Counted from the first letter of the stretch, positions 8,554-17,863 are shown. The stretch: 64,000 nucleotides of DNA from Enterobacter sp. Ag1 (GCA_000277545.1 AKXM01000005.1:1-64000), one strand, 5' to 3'. Notes: generated by a model not told the origin, from the sequence alone. Numbers and translations are program-made.

Positions 8554-9096
8554 ATGATGAGAGGAATCAAGCTGATTCTATTGAGCGTTCTCCTGCCATC
8601 CCTGGCGCTGGCCGGTAACCGAACGCATGTGATGCTGCCGGGCGGCAATATGCGCTTCCAGGGCACGATCGTTGCCGAATCCTGCCGCGTGGAAGCGGGC
8701 GACCGCCAAATGACGGTTGAAATGGGCAGGATCAGCAGCAATCGCTTCCACGCGCCAGGCGAAGACAGCGACCCGGTGCCTTTCGCGCTCCACCTTCAGG
8801 ACTGTAATACCAACGTTAGCCGGCACGTTGGCGTGGCGTTTATGGGCGTGGCCGACGGTAAAAATCCGGCGGTACTTTCGGTGGGCGAGGGACCGGGCAT
8901 AGCTGAAGGCGTGGGCGTTGCCCTTTTTGATGCCGAGGAGCGCCAAATCCCATTGAATGCCCCTGCAAAGGCCTGGACCCGGATATACGCCGGGCCAAAC
9001 ACTCTCCATTTTATCGCCAAATATCGCGCCACCGGGCATCAGGTTACCGGCGGGCTGGCTAATGCCCAGGCCTGGTTTTCTTTGACCTACCTGTAG
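8554..9096 (+). CDS. fimI: Fimbrial protein FimI
   Basis: This is a pilin-like protein of about 180 residues with a short signal peptide (ending LALA) and a mature part starting '[19 protein letters not shown]'. It includes '[18 protein letters not shown]' and the C-terminal '[11 protein letters not shown]', all characteristic of FimI. FimI caps or stops rod assembly at the usher side. The start was set at ATG 8554 (next ATG 8557) behind 'gaaggtg'. A further-upstream TTG at 8542 would overlap that ribosome binding site. It sits between fimA and fimC as in E. coli and Klebsiella. Confidence 0.92.
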   Translation: MMRGIKLILLSVLLPSLALAGNRTHVMLPGGNMRFQGTIVAESCRVEAGDRQMTVEMGRISSNRFHAPGEDSDPVPFALHLQDCNTNVSRHVGVAFMGVADGKNPAVLSVGEGPGIAEGVGVALFDAEERQIPLNAPAKAWTRIYAGPNTLHFIAKYRATGHQVTGGLANAQAWFSLTYL

Positions 9097-9112
9097 CCAG
9101 AATGAGGGCGTA

Positions 9113-9856
9113 GTGGACACAAACAACAACGACAAGGACAAAGGTGCGAGCGTGACAAAAAGCTTACTAAGAGGTCGCGGTTTACTGGCGGCGATGATGA
9201 TAGCTGCGACAATCGGCTTTATGGCTCCTGCAGAGGCGGGGGTAGCGTTAGGGGCGACTCGCGTTATTTATCCTGAAGGGCAAAAGCAGGTTCAGCTGGC
9301 GGTAACCAGCAACGATGAAAAAAGTACTTACCTTATTCAGTCGTGGGTAGAAAACGCTAATGGCGATAAAGACAGCCGGTTCGTGATTACCCCGCCGCTG
9401 TTTGCCATCAAAGGGAAAAAAGAAACCACGTTACGCATTTTAGATGCGACCAATAACCAGCTGCCGAAGGATCGGGAGAGCCTGTTCTGGCTGAACGTGA
9501 AAGCCATTCCATCCATGGAAAAATCAAAGCTGAATGAGAACACGCTCCAGCTGGCGATCATCAGCCGAATTAAACTTTATTACCGCCCGGATAACCTGGC
9601 GCTGGCCCCGGAGAAAGCGGCAGAAAAGCTGACCTTTAGCCGCAGCAACGGCCAGCTGACAGTAAACAATCCCACCCCGTATTACCTGACGGTGACGGAT
9701 ATAAATGCCGGCACCCGCGTGCTGGACAATGCGCTTGTCCCACCGATGGGAAAAACCTCCGTGAAGCTACCGGCCGATGCCGGGACCAACATCACTTACC
9801 AGACCATTAACGACTACGGGGCGCTAACGCCACGGATGCAGGGCGTTATGCAGTAA
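9113..9856 (+). CDS. fimC: Fimbrial periplasmic chaperone FimC
   Basis: This 247-residue protein has a long signal peptide (about 42 residues, cleavage at ...APAEA/GVALGATRV) followed by two immunoglobulin-like domains. Diagnostic PapD-like residues are visible: 'GVALGATRVIYPEGQKQVQL' with the conserved Arg, 'DRESLFWLNVKAIP' in the F1-G1 region, and 'LAIISRIKLYYRP' with the conserved Lys. It holds pilins in the periplasm and delivers them to the usher. The GTG start at 9113 follows 'gaggg'. Another GTG at 9152 would still leave a signal peptide. The 16-bp gap to fimI supports an operon. Confidence 0.95.
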   Translation: MDTNNNDKDKGASVTKSLLRGRGLLAAMMIAATIGFMAPAEAGVALGATRVIYPEGQKQVQLAVTSNDEKSTYLIQSWVENANGDKDSRFVITPPLFAIKGKKETTLRILDATNNQLPKDRESLFWLNVKAIPSMEKSKLNENTLQLAIISRIKLYYRPDNLALAPEKAAEKLTFSRSNGQLTVNNPTPYYLTVTDINAGTRVLDNALVPPMGKTSVKLPADAGTNITYQTINDYGALTPRMQGVMQ

Positions 9857-9928
9857 TTCAGGACAGGCCGTCCTGCGTTAAATAACAACGAAGAACTGAC
9901 TGCCGGGCGAATGCTGACCGGAGGGATA

Positions 9929-12562
9929 ATGTCACATCTAAAATATGGATTAGCGCGTTTCGGCTTCCGTCGTCCGCGGCGCAAATTAGCTTCTTTTTTT
10001 ACTCTGGTACAAACTCCGCTGGCGCTTTTCATTGCTATGCAAGCCTGTTCCGCCCATGCGGATCTCTATTTTAACCCGCGCTTTTTAGCCGACGATCCCT
10101 CCGCGGTGGCTGATTTGTCCAGCTTCGAAAGTGGGCAGGAAGCGCCGCCGGGGACCTATCGCGTCGATATTTATCTCAACGAGGGATTTGTCGCCACGCG
10201 GGACGTTAAATTTGATGCGGCAAAGAGCAGCAGCGGCCTTGCTCCCTGCCTGACGCGTGAGCAATGGGCCGGAATGGGCGTCGACGTGGCGGCCATTGCC
10301 GGCATGAACGCCCTGGCGTCGGACGCCTGCGTCCCGATGACTGAACTTATTCCTGAGGCGACCGCCGGGTTTGATGTTGGTCTCCAAAGGCTCAACCTGA
10401 CGGTGCCGCAGGCGTTTATGGGCAACCGGGCCAGAGGCTATATCCCGCCTGAACGCTGGGATAACGGCATTAACGCCGGCCTGCTGAATTACAACTTTAC
10501 CGGCAATAGCGTGCAAAACGATCGCGGTGGTAACAGCAATTATGCCTGGCTGAATCTTCAGAGCGGGATCAATCTCGGAGCATGGCGACTGCGCGACAAC
10601 ACCACCTGGAGCTACAACAGCGGCGGCGGAAGTTCAGCGAACGAAAACAAATGGCAGCACGTCAACACCTGGCTTGAGCGCGATATTATTTCCCTGCGCT
10701 CCCGGTTAACGCTGGGCGACAGCTATACCGACAGCGATATTTTTGACGGGATCAATTTCCGGGGGGCTCAATTAGCCTCCGACGATAATATGCTGCCCGA
10801 CAGCATGAAAGGCTTTGCGCCGGTGATTCGCGGTATTGCCCGGGGCACGGCGCACGTCATCGTCAAACAAAATGGCTATGAAATCTATCAGGGCACCGTT
10901 CCGCCAGGCCCGTTCACGATTAACGATCTCTACGCTGCCACTAGCGGCGGCGATCTGCAGGTCACTATCAAAGAAACCGACGGCAGCAGCCAGATCTTCA
11001 GCGTGCCGTGGTCATCCGTGCCTGTTTTACAGCGCGAAGGACGCACGCGTTTTTCACTGACGGCCGGGGAATATCGCAGCGGCAACCGCCAGCAGGAAGA
11101 GCCTAAGTTCTTCCAGGGCACGGTGCTGCATGGTTTGCCCGATGGCTGGACGCTTTATGGCGGCAGCCAGCTGGCTGACCGTTACCGCAGCTTCAACCTG
11201 GGCGTAGGGAAAAACATGGGGGCGCTGGGGGCGCTGTCGATGGACGTCACTCAGGCCAACGCCAGGCTCGCCGATGACAGCGAACACCAAGGGCAATCGC
11301 TGCGTTTCCTCTATAACAAATCGCTGAATGAACTGGGCACCAACATCCAACTGGTGGGCTACCGGTATTCAACCAGCGGCTATTTTACCCTCGCCGACAG
11401 TGCCTACAGCCGGATGAGCGGTTACCGCGTGGAAACGCAGGACGGCGTCATTCAGGTTAAACCTAAGTTTACCGACTACTACAACCTCGCCTACAACAAG
11501 CGCGGCAGGGTGCAGCTGAGCCTGACCCAACAGTTGGGCAGAACAACAACGCTTTATCTCAGCGGCAGCCACCAGACTTACTGGAACAGCAGCAGCGCCG
11601 ACGAACAGATGCAGGTGGGGTTAAACACCGCCGTGGATGACATCAACTGGACGGTCAGCTACAGCCTGACGAAAAACGCCTGGCAGGAAGGGCGTGATCA
11701 GATGCTGGCGGTAAACGTCAATATCCCGTTCAGCCACTGGCTGCGTTCCGACAGCAAATCCGTCTGGCGTAATGCCAACGCCAGCTACAGCGCCTCACAC
11801 GATCTTAATGGCCGGATGACCAACCTGGCAGGGCTGTACGGCACGCTGCTGGAGGACAATAACCTGAGCTATAGCGTGCAGACCGGCTATGCGGGCGGCG
11901 GGCACGGGAATAGCAGCAGTACAGGTTATGCCGCACTGAACTACCGCGGCGGATACGGCAACGCGAACGTGGGCTACAGCCGCAGCGACGGCATGAAACA
12001 GGTTTACTACGGCGCGAGCGGTGGCGTACTGGCGCATGCGGATGGTGTGACCTTCAGCCAGCCGCTGAACAGCACGGTCGTGCTGGTGAAAGCCCCCGGA
12101 GCCGGGGACGTCAAAGTCGAAAACCAAACCGGGGTTCGTACTGACTGGCGCGGTTATGCCGTGCTCCCGTATGCCAGCGATTACCGCGAAAACAGGATCG
12201 CGCTGGACACCAACACGCTGGCTGACAACGTAGACCTTCAGGATGCGGTCGCCAACGTGGTGCCCACCCACGGCGCCGTGGTGCGCGCGGAATTCAAGCC
12301 ACAGGTTGGGGTGAAAATGCTCATGACGCTGACCCACAACGGCAAGCCTCTGCCTTTCGGGGCGGTTGTGACCGCCGAAGGCCTGCAGGTGAGCAGTATT
12401 GTGGCCGACGGCGGGCAGGTGTACCTGAGCGGAATGCCGCTGGTGGGCAAGGTGCTGGCCAAATGGGGAGACGGGCCGGGTGCCAGCTGCGTGGCGGACT
12501 ACCGTCTGGGTGAAGAGAGCCAGAAGCAGATGCTGAGCTCGCTTTCGGCGCTGTGTCGCTAA
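9929..12562 (+). CDS. fimD: Fimbrial outer-membrane usher FimD
   Basis: This 877-residue usher secretes and assembles type 1 pili. After a signal region it starts with 'DLYFNPRFLADDPSAVADL', the N-terminal chaperone-binding domain. It continues through a 24-strand barrel with an inserted plug, with the typical 'LPDSMKGFAPVIRGIARG' and 'TVPPGPFTINDLY' blocks. It ends with the C-terminal domains, including 'LPFGAVVTAEG' and a cysteine pair near the end. The ATG at 9929 follows 'ggaggg' at ideal spacing and is preferred over the in-frame ATG at 9911. Its length matches E. coli FimD. It lies 72 bp after fimC and 9 bp before fimF. Confidence 0.95.
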   Translation: MSHLKYGLARFGFRRPRRKLASFFTLVQTPLALFIAMQACSAHADLYFNPRFLADDPSAVADLSSFESGQEAPPGTYRVDIYLNEGFVATRDVKFDAAKSSSGLAPCLTREQWAGMGVDVAAIAGMNALASDACVPMTELIPEATAGFDVGLQRLNLTVPQAFMGNRARGYIPPERWDNGINAGLLNYNFTGNSVQNDRGGNSNYAWLNLQSGINLGAWRLRDNTTWSYNSGGGSSANENKWQHVNTWLERDIISLRSRLTLGDSYTDSDIFDGINFRGAQLASDDNMLPDSMKGFAPVIRGIARGTAHVIVKQNGYEIYQGTVPPGPFTINDLYAATSGGDLQVTIKETDGSSQIFSVPWSSVPVLQREGRTRFSLTAGEYRSGNRQQEEPKFFQGTVLHGLPDGWTLYGGSQLADRYRSFNLGVGKNMGALGALSMDVTQANARLADDSEHQGQSLRFLYNKSLNELGTNIQLVGYRYSTSGYFTLADSAYSRMSGYRVETQDGVIQVKPKFTDYYNLAYNKRGRVQLSLTQQLGRTTTLYLSGSHQTYWNSSSADEQMQVGLNTAVDDINWTVSYSLTKNAWQEGRDQMLAVNVNIPFSHWLRSDSKSVWRNANASYSASHDLNGRMTNLAGLYGTLLEDNNLSYSVQTGYAGGGHGNSSSTGYAALNYRGGYGNANVGYSRSDGMKQVYYGASGGVLAHADGVTFSQPLNSTVVLVKAPGAGDVKVENQTGVRTDWRGYAVLPYASDYRENRIALDTNTLADNVDLQDAVANVVPTHGAVVRAEFKPQVGVKMLMTLTHNGKPLPFGAVVTAEGLQVSSIVADGGQVYLSGMPLVGKVLAKWGDGPGASCVADYRLGEESQKQMLSSLSALCR

Positions 12563-12571
12563 GGAATAAGC

Positions 12572-13099
12572 ATGACTAAATCTCTTTATATCGTTGGCAT
12601 CGCCCTGTCACTGTTCGCCGCCGCTACGGATGCGGCAGACAGCACCATTACTATTAGTGGCAATGTTCGGGACAACGCCTGCGCGGTTGCGGCGGAGTCG
12701 AAAGATTTCACCGTCGACCTGATGAATAACCCGGCCAAACAGTTTTCTGCGGTGGGAGCCACCACCGCGCTGGTGCCTTTTCGCATCGTGCTTTCCCCGT
12801 GTGGCGGCCTGGCTACCGCGGTGAAAGTGGGCTTTACCGGCGTGGCGGATAGCGTCAACACCAGTTTATTAAAGCTGGATAGCGGCGCGGCAGCGGCTGC
12901 AGGCATGGGGATACAAATCCTGAACAGCGCCCGGACGCCGATGCCGATCAACGCGGGATCGTCGGCAATTCAGTGGACCACGCTGGTGCCCGGCCAGACC
13001 AACGTGTTGGGTTTTTATGCGCGCCTGATGGCAACGCAGCTGCCGGTCACCGCCGGGCACGTAAATGCGACCGCAATATTCACACTTGAATTTCAGTAA
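12572..13099 (+). CDS. fimF: Fimbrial adaptor FimF
   Basis: This is a 175-residue minor pilin with a signal peptide ending near 'TDAA'. The mature start '[19 protein letters not shown]' resembles FimF closely, with paired cysteines ('NACAV', 'LSPCGG') and the C-terminal '...IFTLEFQ'. FimF is one of the two short tip-fibrillum adaptors that join the FimH adhesin to the FimA rod. It lies immediately after the usher with a 9-bp gap. The order fimD-F-G-H fixes the identity. Confidence 0.92.
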   Translation: MTKSLYIVGIALSLFAAATDAADSTITISGNVRDNACAVAAESKDFTVDLMNNPAKQFSAVGATTALVPFRIVLSPCGGLATAVKVGFTGVADSVNTSLLKLDSGAAAAAGMGIQILNSARTPMPINAGSSAIQWTTLVPGQTNVLGFYARLMATQLPVTAGHVNATAIFTLEFQ

Positions 13100-13111
13100 C
13101 CGGAGGCGGAC

Positions 13112-13615
13112 ATGAAATGGATTCTACCCGGAAGGGTGCTTGCCGGAGTGCTGCTGGTGCTCTCTGCCACGGCAAAGGCGGATGACGTCACCATTACCGT
13201 GAACGGCAGAGTAGTGGCGAAGCCCTGCACGATCTCGACCCCAACGGCCACGGTCGATCTGGGCGATCTCTATACCTTTAGCCTGGTGCAGGCCGGTGCT
13301 TCATCCGCCTGGCATGATGTTGTCCTGAGCTTGACCAACTGCCCGGTCGGGACCTCTAAAGTGACCGCAACGTTCAGCGGCACGGCGGATGCGACGGGGT
13401 ATTACGCCAACCAGGGCACGGCGCGCAACCTCCAGCTCCAGCTGCGGGACAACGGCGGGGCAACGCTGAATAACGGTGCCAATAAAACTGTTCAGGTGGA
13501 TGCCGGCAGTCAGGCGACGAGTTTTCCTCTGCAGGTCAGAGCGATAACGGTCAACGGCGGGACTACCCAGGGAACCATTCAGGCGGTGATCAATGTCACT
13601 TACACCTGGTCCTGA
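13112..13615 (+). CDS. fimG: Fimbrial tip adaptor FimG
   Basis: This is a 167-residue minor pilin. The signal peptide ends near 'ATAKA' and the mature protein starts 'DDVTITVNGRVVAKPCTIS', the FimG donor strand that completes the FimH pilin domain. Paired cysteines lie in 'KPCTI' and 'LTNCPV', and the end is '...INVTYTWS'. It follows fimF by 12 bp, with 'ggaggcgg' as ribosome binding site. FimG is the subunit in direct contact with FimH. Confidence 0.93.
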   Translation: MKWILPGRVLAGVLLVLSATAKADDVTITVNGRVVAKPCTISTPTATVDLGDLYTFSLVQAGASSAWHDVVLSLTNCPVGTSKVTATFSGTADATGYYANQGTARNLQLQLRDNGGATLNNGANKTVQVDAGSQATSFPLQVRAITVNGGTTQGTIQAVINVTYTWS

Positions 13616-13631
13616 TCGCAAGGAGGATGGA

Positions 13632-14537
13632 ATGAAGAAAATCATCGCGTTATTGGCCACTCTGGCCGGGCTGGGATGGTCAACCGCAGGCCAGGCCTTT
13701 ACCTGCCAGTCGCTGGGGACATCCATCAGCGGCTCCGGCACCGTGAACGTCAATGTTAATCTTGTGCCGTCCATTTCGGCAGGGCAAAACTTAGTGGTCG
13801 ATCTTTCCCAGTCGATTCAGTGCAAAAACGATGCCCCAAGCCAATATACCGATCCGGTAAGGATCCGGTCCGGCTCGGCGTATCAGGGCGTGCTCTCTGC
13901 TTTCAGAGGATCATTAGGTTACTTCGGGGTGCAATATCCTTTCCCGACCACAACGGAAACCGCCTGGGTGAACCATACCTGGGGGGATTATCGTGGCTGG
14001 CAGGCGGTGCTGTATTTAACGCCTATCAGCACCGCCAGCGGCGTAGTGGTTAAAGCCAACACCATGATTGCCCAGCTTATTCTGGAAAAAGAAGATTCCA
14101 TTAACGGGAATCGCCAGATCATCAACTGGAATATCTACGCGAACAACGATGTTGTGGTGCCAACCGGGGGCTGTGACGTGTCCGCCCGTAACGTGACGGT
14201 GAATCTGCCGGATTACCCTGGCACGGCGCCTGCGCCCGTCACCGTGCGCTGTGCGCAGAATCAGAGAATCGGTTACTTTTTGTCAGGCAACACGCTGGGC
14301 AGCGATAACTCCATTTTCACTAATACGTCTTCCAGCTCGCCTGCTCAGGGAATTGGCGTTCAGCTTTTGCGAAATGGTGCCGCTTTGGGGGCCGGCAGCG
14401 CTAACACCGTTTCGCTGGGAACGGTAGGGACGACCCCCGTTAGTCTGGGGCTGACTGCGACCTACGCGAGAACGACCGGGCAGGTTACGGCGGGTAATGT
14501 GCAGTCGATCGTTGGGGTGACGTTTGTTTACCAGTAG
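13632..14537 (+). CDS. fimH: Type 1 fimbrial tip adhesin FimH with a diverged lectin pocket
   Basis: This 301-residue two-domain adhesin has a 22-residue signal peptide that releases Phe1 at the mature N-terminus, as in E. coli. The C-terminal pilin domain is very close to E. coli FimH ('NNDVVVPTGGCDVSAR', 'NVQSIVGVTFVYQ'). In the lectin domain the equivalents of Phe1, Asn46, Asp47 and Asp54 are kept. By my alignment to remembered E. coli FimH, Gln133, Asn135, Asp140 and Phe142 of the mannose pocket become Lys, Asp, Asn and Gln. The 'tyrosine gate' residues Tyr48 and Tyr137 become Ala and Ile. Binding to mannose is therefore probably weakened or re-targeted. The start ATG follows 'aaggagg'. 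Confidence 0.93.
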   Translation: MKKIIALLATLAGLGWSTAGQAFTCQSLGTSISGSGTVNVNVNLVPSISAGQNLVVDLSQSIQCKNDAPSQYTDPVRIRSGSAYQGVLSAFRGSLGYFGVQYPFPTTTETAWVNHTWGDYRGWQAVLYLTPISTASGVVVKANTMIAQLILEKEDSINGNRQIINWNIYANNDVVVPTGGCDVSARNVTVNLPDYPGTAPAPVTVRCAQNQRIGYFLSGNTLGSDNSIFTNTSSSSPAQGIGVQLLRNGAALGAGSANTVSLGTVGTTPVSLGLTATYARTTGQVTAGNVQSIVGVTFVYQ

Positions 14538-15999
14538 CGGCACACCTAGAAAAATAAGCGAGCGTGTGACCTACATTCTCTCGCCCTGCAACATGATGGC
14601 GTGCGGGCTTGAGAATCTGTTAGCCGCAGGTCAAACCCGGGCGGTATTTTTCCCAGGCTCAGGGGAAGAAAGATTGCAGGAAGAGAGCGGGGCGCGGTTT
14701 GTGGTCTATCTGCCCGATCAACCTTACTGGCTGCTTGTCGTCTTGCGGCAGGTAGCGCAGCTGCTCGATCGCCATGATGGCCAACTCCCCATGCTCATTT
14801 TGAGCCGAAGTTCAGCCTCATGGATCTGGCGTTCGCTGCAGAAATTAGTGAAAAAAGACGGTTATCTTGGCGGCGTGCGGGTGGTGCCGTCCGATCTGCC
14901 CTGCGCCAGCCTGGCCGCGCTGCTGCACGGGGACTGGGATAACAGCGTCAGCCTCAAAAAACACGCCCTTGAAGAGGAGCTGGTGAGCCAGATCCGGCCC
15001 GAAGGTTTGACCCGAAAAGAGCTGGATGTGCTGGTGGACTCTCTCGCCGGGCAGACGATTCAGGAGCAGGCGAAACAGCGCGGTGTCAGCCATAAGACGC
15101 TGTATGTGCAGCGAATATCCGGGTTAAAAAAAATGGTTCATCCGCTGCTGCATGAGAAGGCGCCGATGGCGAGTAATCAGCAGAAAAAAGGAGACTCGGC
15201 GGGGATGCTGGCTGCCCTTTCACCGTTTGAAAGGGAGCTTGTTTATGCCATCCACAACCGCCAGATTTACCCGGTATTCCAGCCTATTGTGAACGGTGGG
15301 CTGCAGCTCAAAGGGCTGGAAATCCTGGCCCGCTGGCATCGAAATGGGCAAACCCTACAGCCCGCAGAGTTTCTGCCGCAGATCCGCTCCAGCTATACGT
15401 GGCGGCTGTTAACGGCCTTTATGCTGCAAGAGGCGGTGGGCGGCATTAATCAGTACCAGGGGGAGTATTATTTCGCGGTGAATATTCCGGCCGCGGTTTC
15501 AAACAGTGAAAGTCTGTTCGGCATTATTAAACAGCTGAGTACCCGACTGATAAATCCATTCTGGACGGACAGGCTGGTGCTGGAAATCTCAGAAGATCTG
15601 AATTTGAATCAGCATCAGGAGAGTCGATTCTTTATTACCCAGCTTCAGCACCAGGGATACCGGGTGATGCTTGATGACTGCTTTTCGCAGAGCAGCGTTT
15701 ATTTCCCGGTGCGGGCGGTGCGGTTCAACGATTACAAACTGGATCGCAAAGTCGTGGCCGACGCGCAGTATGAACCTCACGCGCTGGCGCTGATCAAAAG
15801 CCTGGCGTACTACTGTGAATTAACGGGAAGTTACTGCGTTGCCGAGGGGATTGATAGCCGCGAGAAATTAAGGCTGCTGCTGGCATCCGGGGTGCATCTC
15901 TTCCAGGGGTTCAGTATCTCTCAGCCCGTTTTTAAGTTTGAACTGCGGCAAATGATCGCGGCTTTGAAAAAAAGAGAGACGGTGCAGCCTATAGCCTGA
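14524..15999 (+). CDS. fimK: FimK-like regulator: N-terminal LuxR-type HTH region plus EAL domain
   Basis: This protein of about 491 residues sits at the 3' end of the fim operon, the position of fimK in Klebsiella. The N-terminal region begins 'TYILSPCNMMACGLENLL'. A LuxR-like helix-turn-helix lies at about 160-205 ('AKQRGVSHKTLYVQRISGLK') and an EAL domain at about 235-480. The catalytic set is better kept than in the paralogue at 5743: EIL-AR (266-270), 'LVLEISED', 'LDDCF', 'KLDR' and 'LFQGFSISQP', though 'AEGVE' reads 'AEGID'. It probably hydrolyses or senses cyclic di-GMP and tunes fimbriation. The TTG at 14524 overlaps the fimH end by 14 bp behind 'ggggtga'. A GTG at 14566 is an alternative start. 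Confidence 0.85.
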   Translation: MFTSSGTPRKISERVTYILSPCNMMACGLENLLAAGQTRAVFFPGSGEERLQEESGARFVVYLPDQPYWLLVVLRQVAQLLDRHDGQLPMLILSRSSASWIWRSLQKLVKKDGYLGGVRVVPSDLPCASLAALLHGDWDNSVSLKKHALEEELVSQIRPEGLTRKELDVLVDSLAGQTIQEQAKQRGVSHKTLYVQRISGLKKMVHPLLHEKAPMASNQQKKGDSAGMLAALSPFERELVYAIHNRQIYPVFQPIVNGGLQLKGLEILARWHRNGQTLQPAEFLPQIRSSYTWRLLTAFMLQEAVGGINQYQGEYYFAVNIPAAVSNSESLFGIIKQLSTRLINPFWTDRLVLEISEDLNLNQHQESRFFITQLQHQGYRVMLDDCFSQSSVYFPVRAVRFNDYKLDRKVVADAQYEPHALALIKSLAYYCELTGSYCVAEGIDSREKLRLLLASGVHLFQGFSISQPVFKFELRQMIAALKKRETVQPIA

Positions 16000-16010
16000 A
16001 TGAGCGCTAT

Positions 16011-16088
16011 TTCCCTCTCCCTGGAAGGGAGAGGGAAAAATATACGACGCTATTTATCTCCTCTCTCTGGAAGGGAGAGGAGATAAAT
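16011..16088. terminator. Two tandem bidirectional hairpins between convergent fimK and dltC
   Basis: Two long perfect hairpins lie in the convergent gap. The first is 16011-16037 (12-bp stem, 3-base loop) and the second is 16052-16088 (14-bp outer stem). Both are built around 'ccctctcc...gggagaggg'-type sequence and are flanked by A- and T-rich ends, so either strand can terminate here. Confidence 0.7.
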
Positions 16089-16110
16089 CACGTTCCCTGC
16101 CTGGCCTTTT

Positions 16111-16156
16111 CCCCCTATCCCCTTTGGGGAGAGGGCCGGGGTGAGGGGTTGAACTG
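16111..16156. repeat. Dispersed enterobacterial intergenic repeat (cccctat-type)
   Basis: The sequence around 16113-16135 forms another hairpin (cccctttgggg core) and continues 'ggccggggtgagggg'. This palindromic wording is familiar from many enterobacterial intergenic regions and resembles a small REP-like mosaic element. It could derive from the same repeat family as the two hairpins just upstream. Copy number elsewhere cannot be judged here. Confidence 0.45.
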
Positions 16157-16193
16157 TTCCCGTATGTTTGAGTGAGACCGCTAATAACCGTGA

Positions 16194-16430
16194 CTAGCGA
16201 TTCTCTTCAATATAACGCGCCAGATCCGCCGGGGTTTTCAGCACGGTGGCGACTTCCGTCGGCGGGATCATGCAGCCGTACACATCCTGCACTTCCAGCA
16301 CCAAATCAACGGCCAGAATAGAGTCGAGAATGTCGGACTCGATCAGTTCATCGTTAAAACCGACCTTACGGGATAACACTTTTTCAAACAGGGCGAGAAT
16401 TTCTTGTTCCATCTTATTTTCCTGGGTCAT
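16194..16430 (-). CDS. dltC: D-alanyl carrier protein DltC
   Basis: This 78-residue acyl carrier protein has the phosphopantetheine attachment serine in 'ESDILDSILAVDLV'. It would accept D-alanine activated by DltA and carry it to the membrane transferases. The ATG at 16430 overlaps the last base of the dltA stop codon (TAATG), so translation is coupled. An alternative ATG lies at 16412. It is the last gene of the dltD-X-B-A-C unit. Its size and acidic composition match DltC rather than a fatty-acid ACP, and the neighbour set fixes the role. Confidence 0.9.
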   Translation of the reverse strand: MTQENKMEQEILALFEKVLSRKVGFNDELIESDILDSILAVDLVLEVQDVYGCMIPPTEVATVLKTPADLARYIEENR

Positions 16431-17863
16431 TAATTCGTGCGAGCCTGGGTATCCAGCAGCTTGCGGTCGATTTTGCCGTTAGGGTTCAGCGGCAAAGCGT
16501 CTTTAATAATGATTTGTGAAGGCACCATATAAGGCGGGATCACCTTCGCGAGCGAAGTCTTGATCGCCTCCGGGGCAAGGCCAGTGACGCAGAACGCTGC
16601 AATGCGCAGCACGCCACCGCCGGACTTCATCAGCGGCAGTACCACGGCTTCGCTAATACCGGACATCGCCAGCAGGCGGTTTTCAATTTCGTTGATTTCA
16701 ATGCGGTAGCCGTTCAGCTTGATCTGGCTGTCGTTACGGCCCTGGCAATACAGCAGCCCGTCTTCGTAGCCGAGATCGCCGGTGCGGTAGCCGCGGTATT
16801 GTTCGCTTTCGCGGTGCAGCAACTTAGCGGCGTTTTCCTGCGGCAGGCCGAGATAACCGCGCATGACGTTTTTCCCCCAGATAATCAGCTCACCTTCGGA
16901 GGTAATCTCCATGTGGGATTCCGGCATCATGGTGCCCACCGGCAGCACGTCGTTTTCGCTGTGCAGGATCTCGTCGGTGATTTCAATCACCGTGGTGGCG
17001 ATGGTGGCTTCCGTTGGACCATAGGAGTTCAGGATTTTGGCCTGCGGGAAACGGCGGCGCAGTTGCCTGACCAGCGCTTTGTTCAGCACTTCACCAATAA
17101 ACACAAACACGCTCAGCGTGGGCAAATACTCGGCGCTGAACTGCGGGGAAAGCAGCTTCTGGTAGGCAAAAGAGGGCGTGGAAACCCAGGCCGAAACTTC
17201 GTTGGTTTTCAGGCGATCGAGCCAGTTTTCAGCGGCAATATCTTCCTTGGCGTTCAGCACGATGTGCCCGCCGGTGGCGAGATTCGCCAGCAAAGGAATA
17301 AGAGACAGGTCGAAGCTGAACACCGCGTGGTTCATTAATACCGGCACGTCCGGCAGCGCAAAGTCATTGCGCACCCACTTCATGAAGTGCCATAGGCTCT
17401 CGCGGCCAATCTGCACGCCTTTCGGTTTCCCGGTGCTGCCTGAGGTAAACATGATGTAAGCCAGATCGGGCTCGGCCAGCACGCTGCCGGTTTCGCCGGT
17501 CGCCACAAATTGCTTCGCCACGACGTCGTAGTAATAAGGGGCGCTGGCTAGCTGGCAGATCTCTTTCAGCCGCTCCTGCGGGTAGATGCAGTCCACCGGA
17601 ATATACGGGATGTTGTGCAGCAGGCAGCTGTAAATTGCCACGGCAAATTCGGCCTGCTGATGCCCGTATAAAACCACCGGCGTGCTGGCGGGTTGTTCGC
17701 ACTGCGCGTAGCGCTGCGCCCAGTCGGTTGCGGCGACGGAAAGCTGTTGCCAGGTCAGGGCGGTATCGCTGCCGCTGATGGCTAACTGGCTGGGGCGCGC
17801 GGGGTCGAGTAATGCCGCACGCAGAAAATCCTGCAGTTCCTGAAGCTCTGGATGAAGGTTCAT
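16430..17863 (-). CDS. dltA: D-alanine--carrier protein ligase DltA
   Basis: This 477-residue adenylate-forming enzyme has the P-loop-like 'MFTSGSTGKPKGVQ' (A3), 'NSYGPTEATIA' (A5), 'YRTGDLG' (A7) and the C-terminal catalytic lysine motif 'NPNGKIDRK' (A10). It would adenylate D-alanine and load it on DltC. Its length and its place beside an MBOAT gene, a DltD gene and a small carrier protein point to DltA rather than a peptide-synthetase module. Its start ATG overlaps the dltB stop (ATGA). Confidence 0.92.
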   Translation of the reverse strand: MNLHPELQELQDFLRAALLDPARPSQLAISGSDTALTWQQLSVAATDWAQRYAQCEQPASTPVVLYGHQQAEFAVAIYSCLLHNIPYIPVDCIYPQERLKEICQLASAPYYYDVVAKQFVATGETGSVLAEPDLAYIMFTSGSTGKPKGVQIGRESLWHFMKWVRNDFALPDVPVLMNHAVFSFDLSLIPLLANLATGGHIVLNAKEDIAAENWLDRLKTNEVSAWVSTPSFAYQKLLSPQFSAEYLPTLSVFVFIGEVLNKALVRQLRRRFPQAKILNSYGPTEATIATTVIEITDEILHSENDVLPVGTMMPESHMEITSEGELIIWGKNVMRGYLGLPQENAAKLLHRESEQYRGYRTGDLGYEDGLLYCQGRNDSQIKLNGYRIEINEIENRLLAMSGISEAVVLPLMKSGGGVLRIAAFCVTGLAPEAIKTSLAKVIPPYMVPSQIIIKDALPLNPNGKIDRKLLDTQARTN

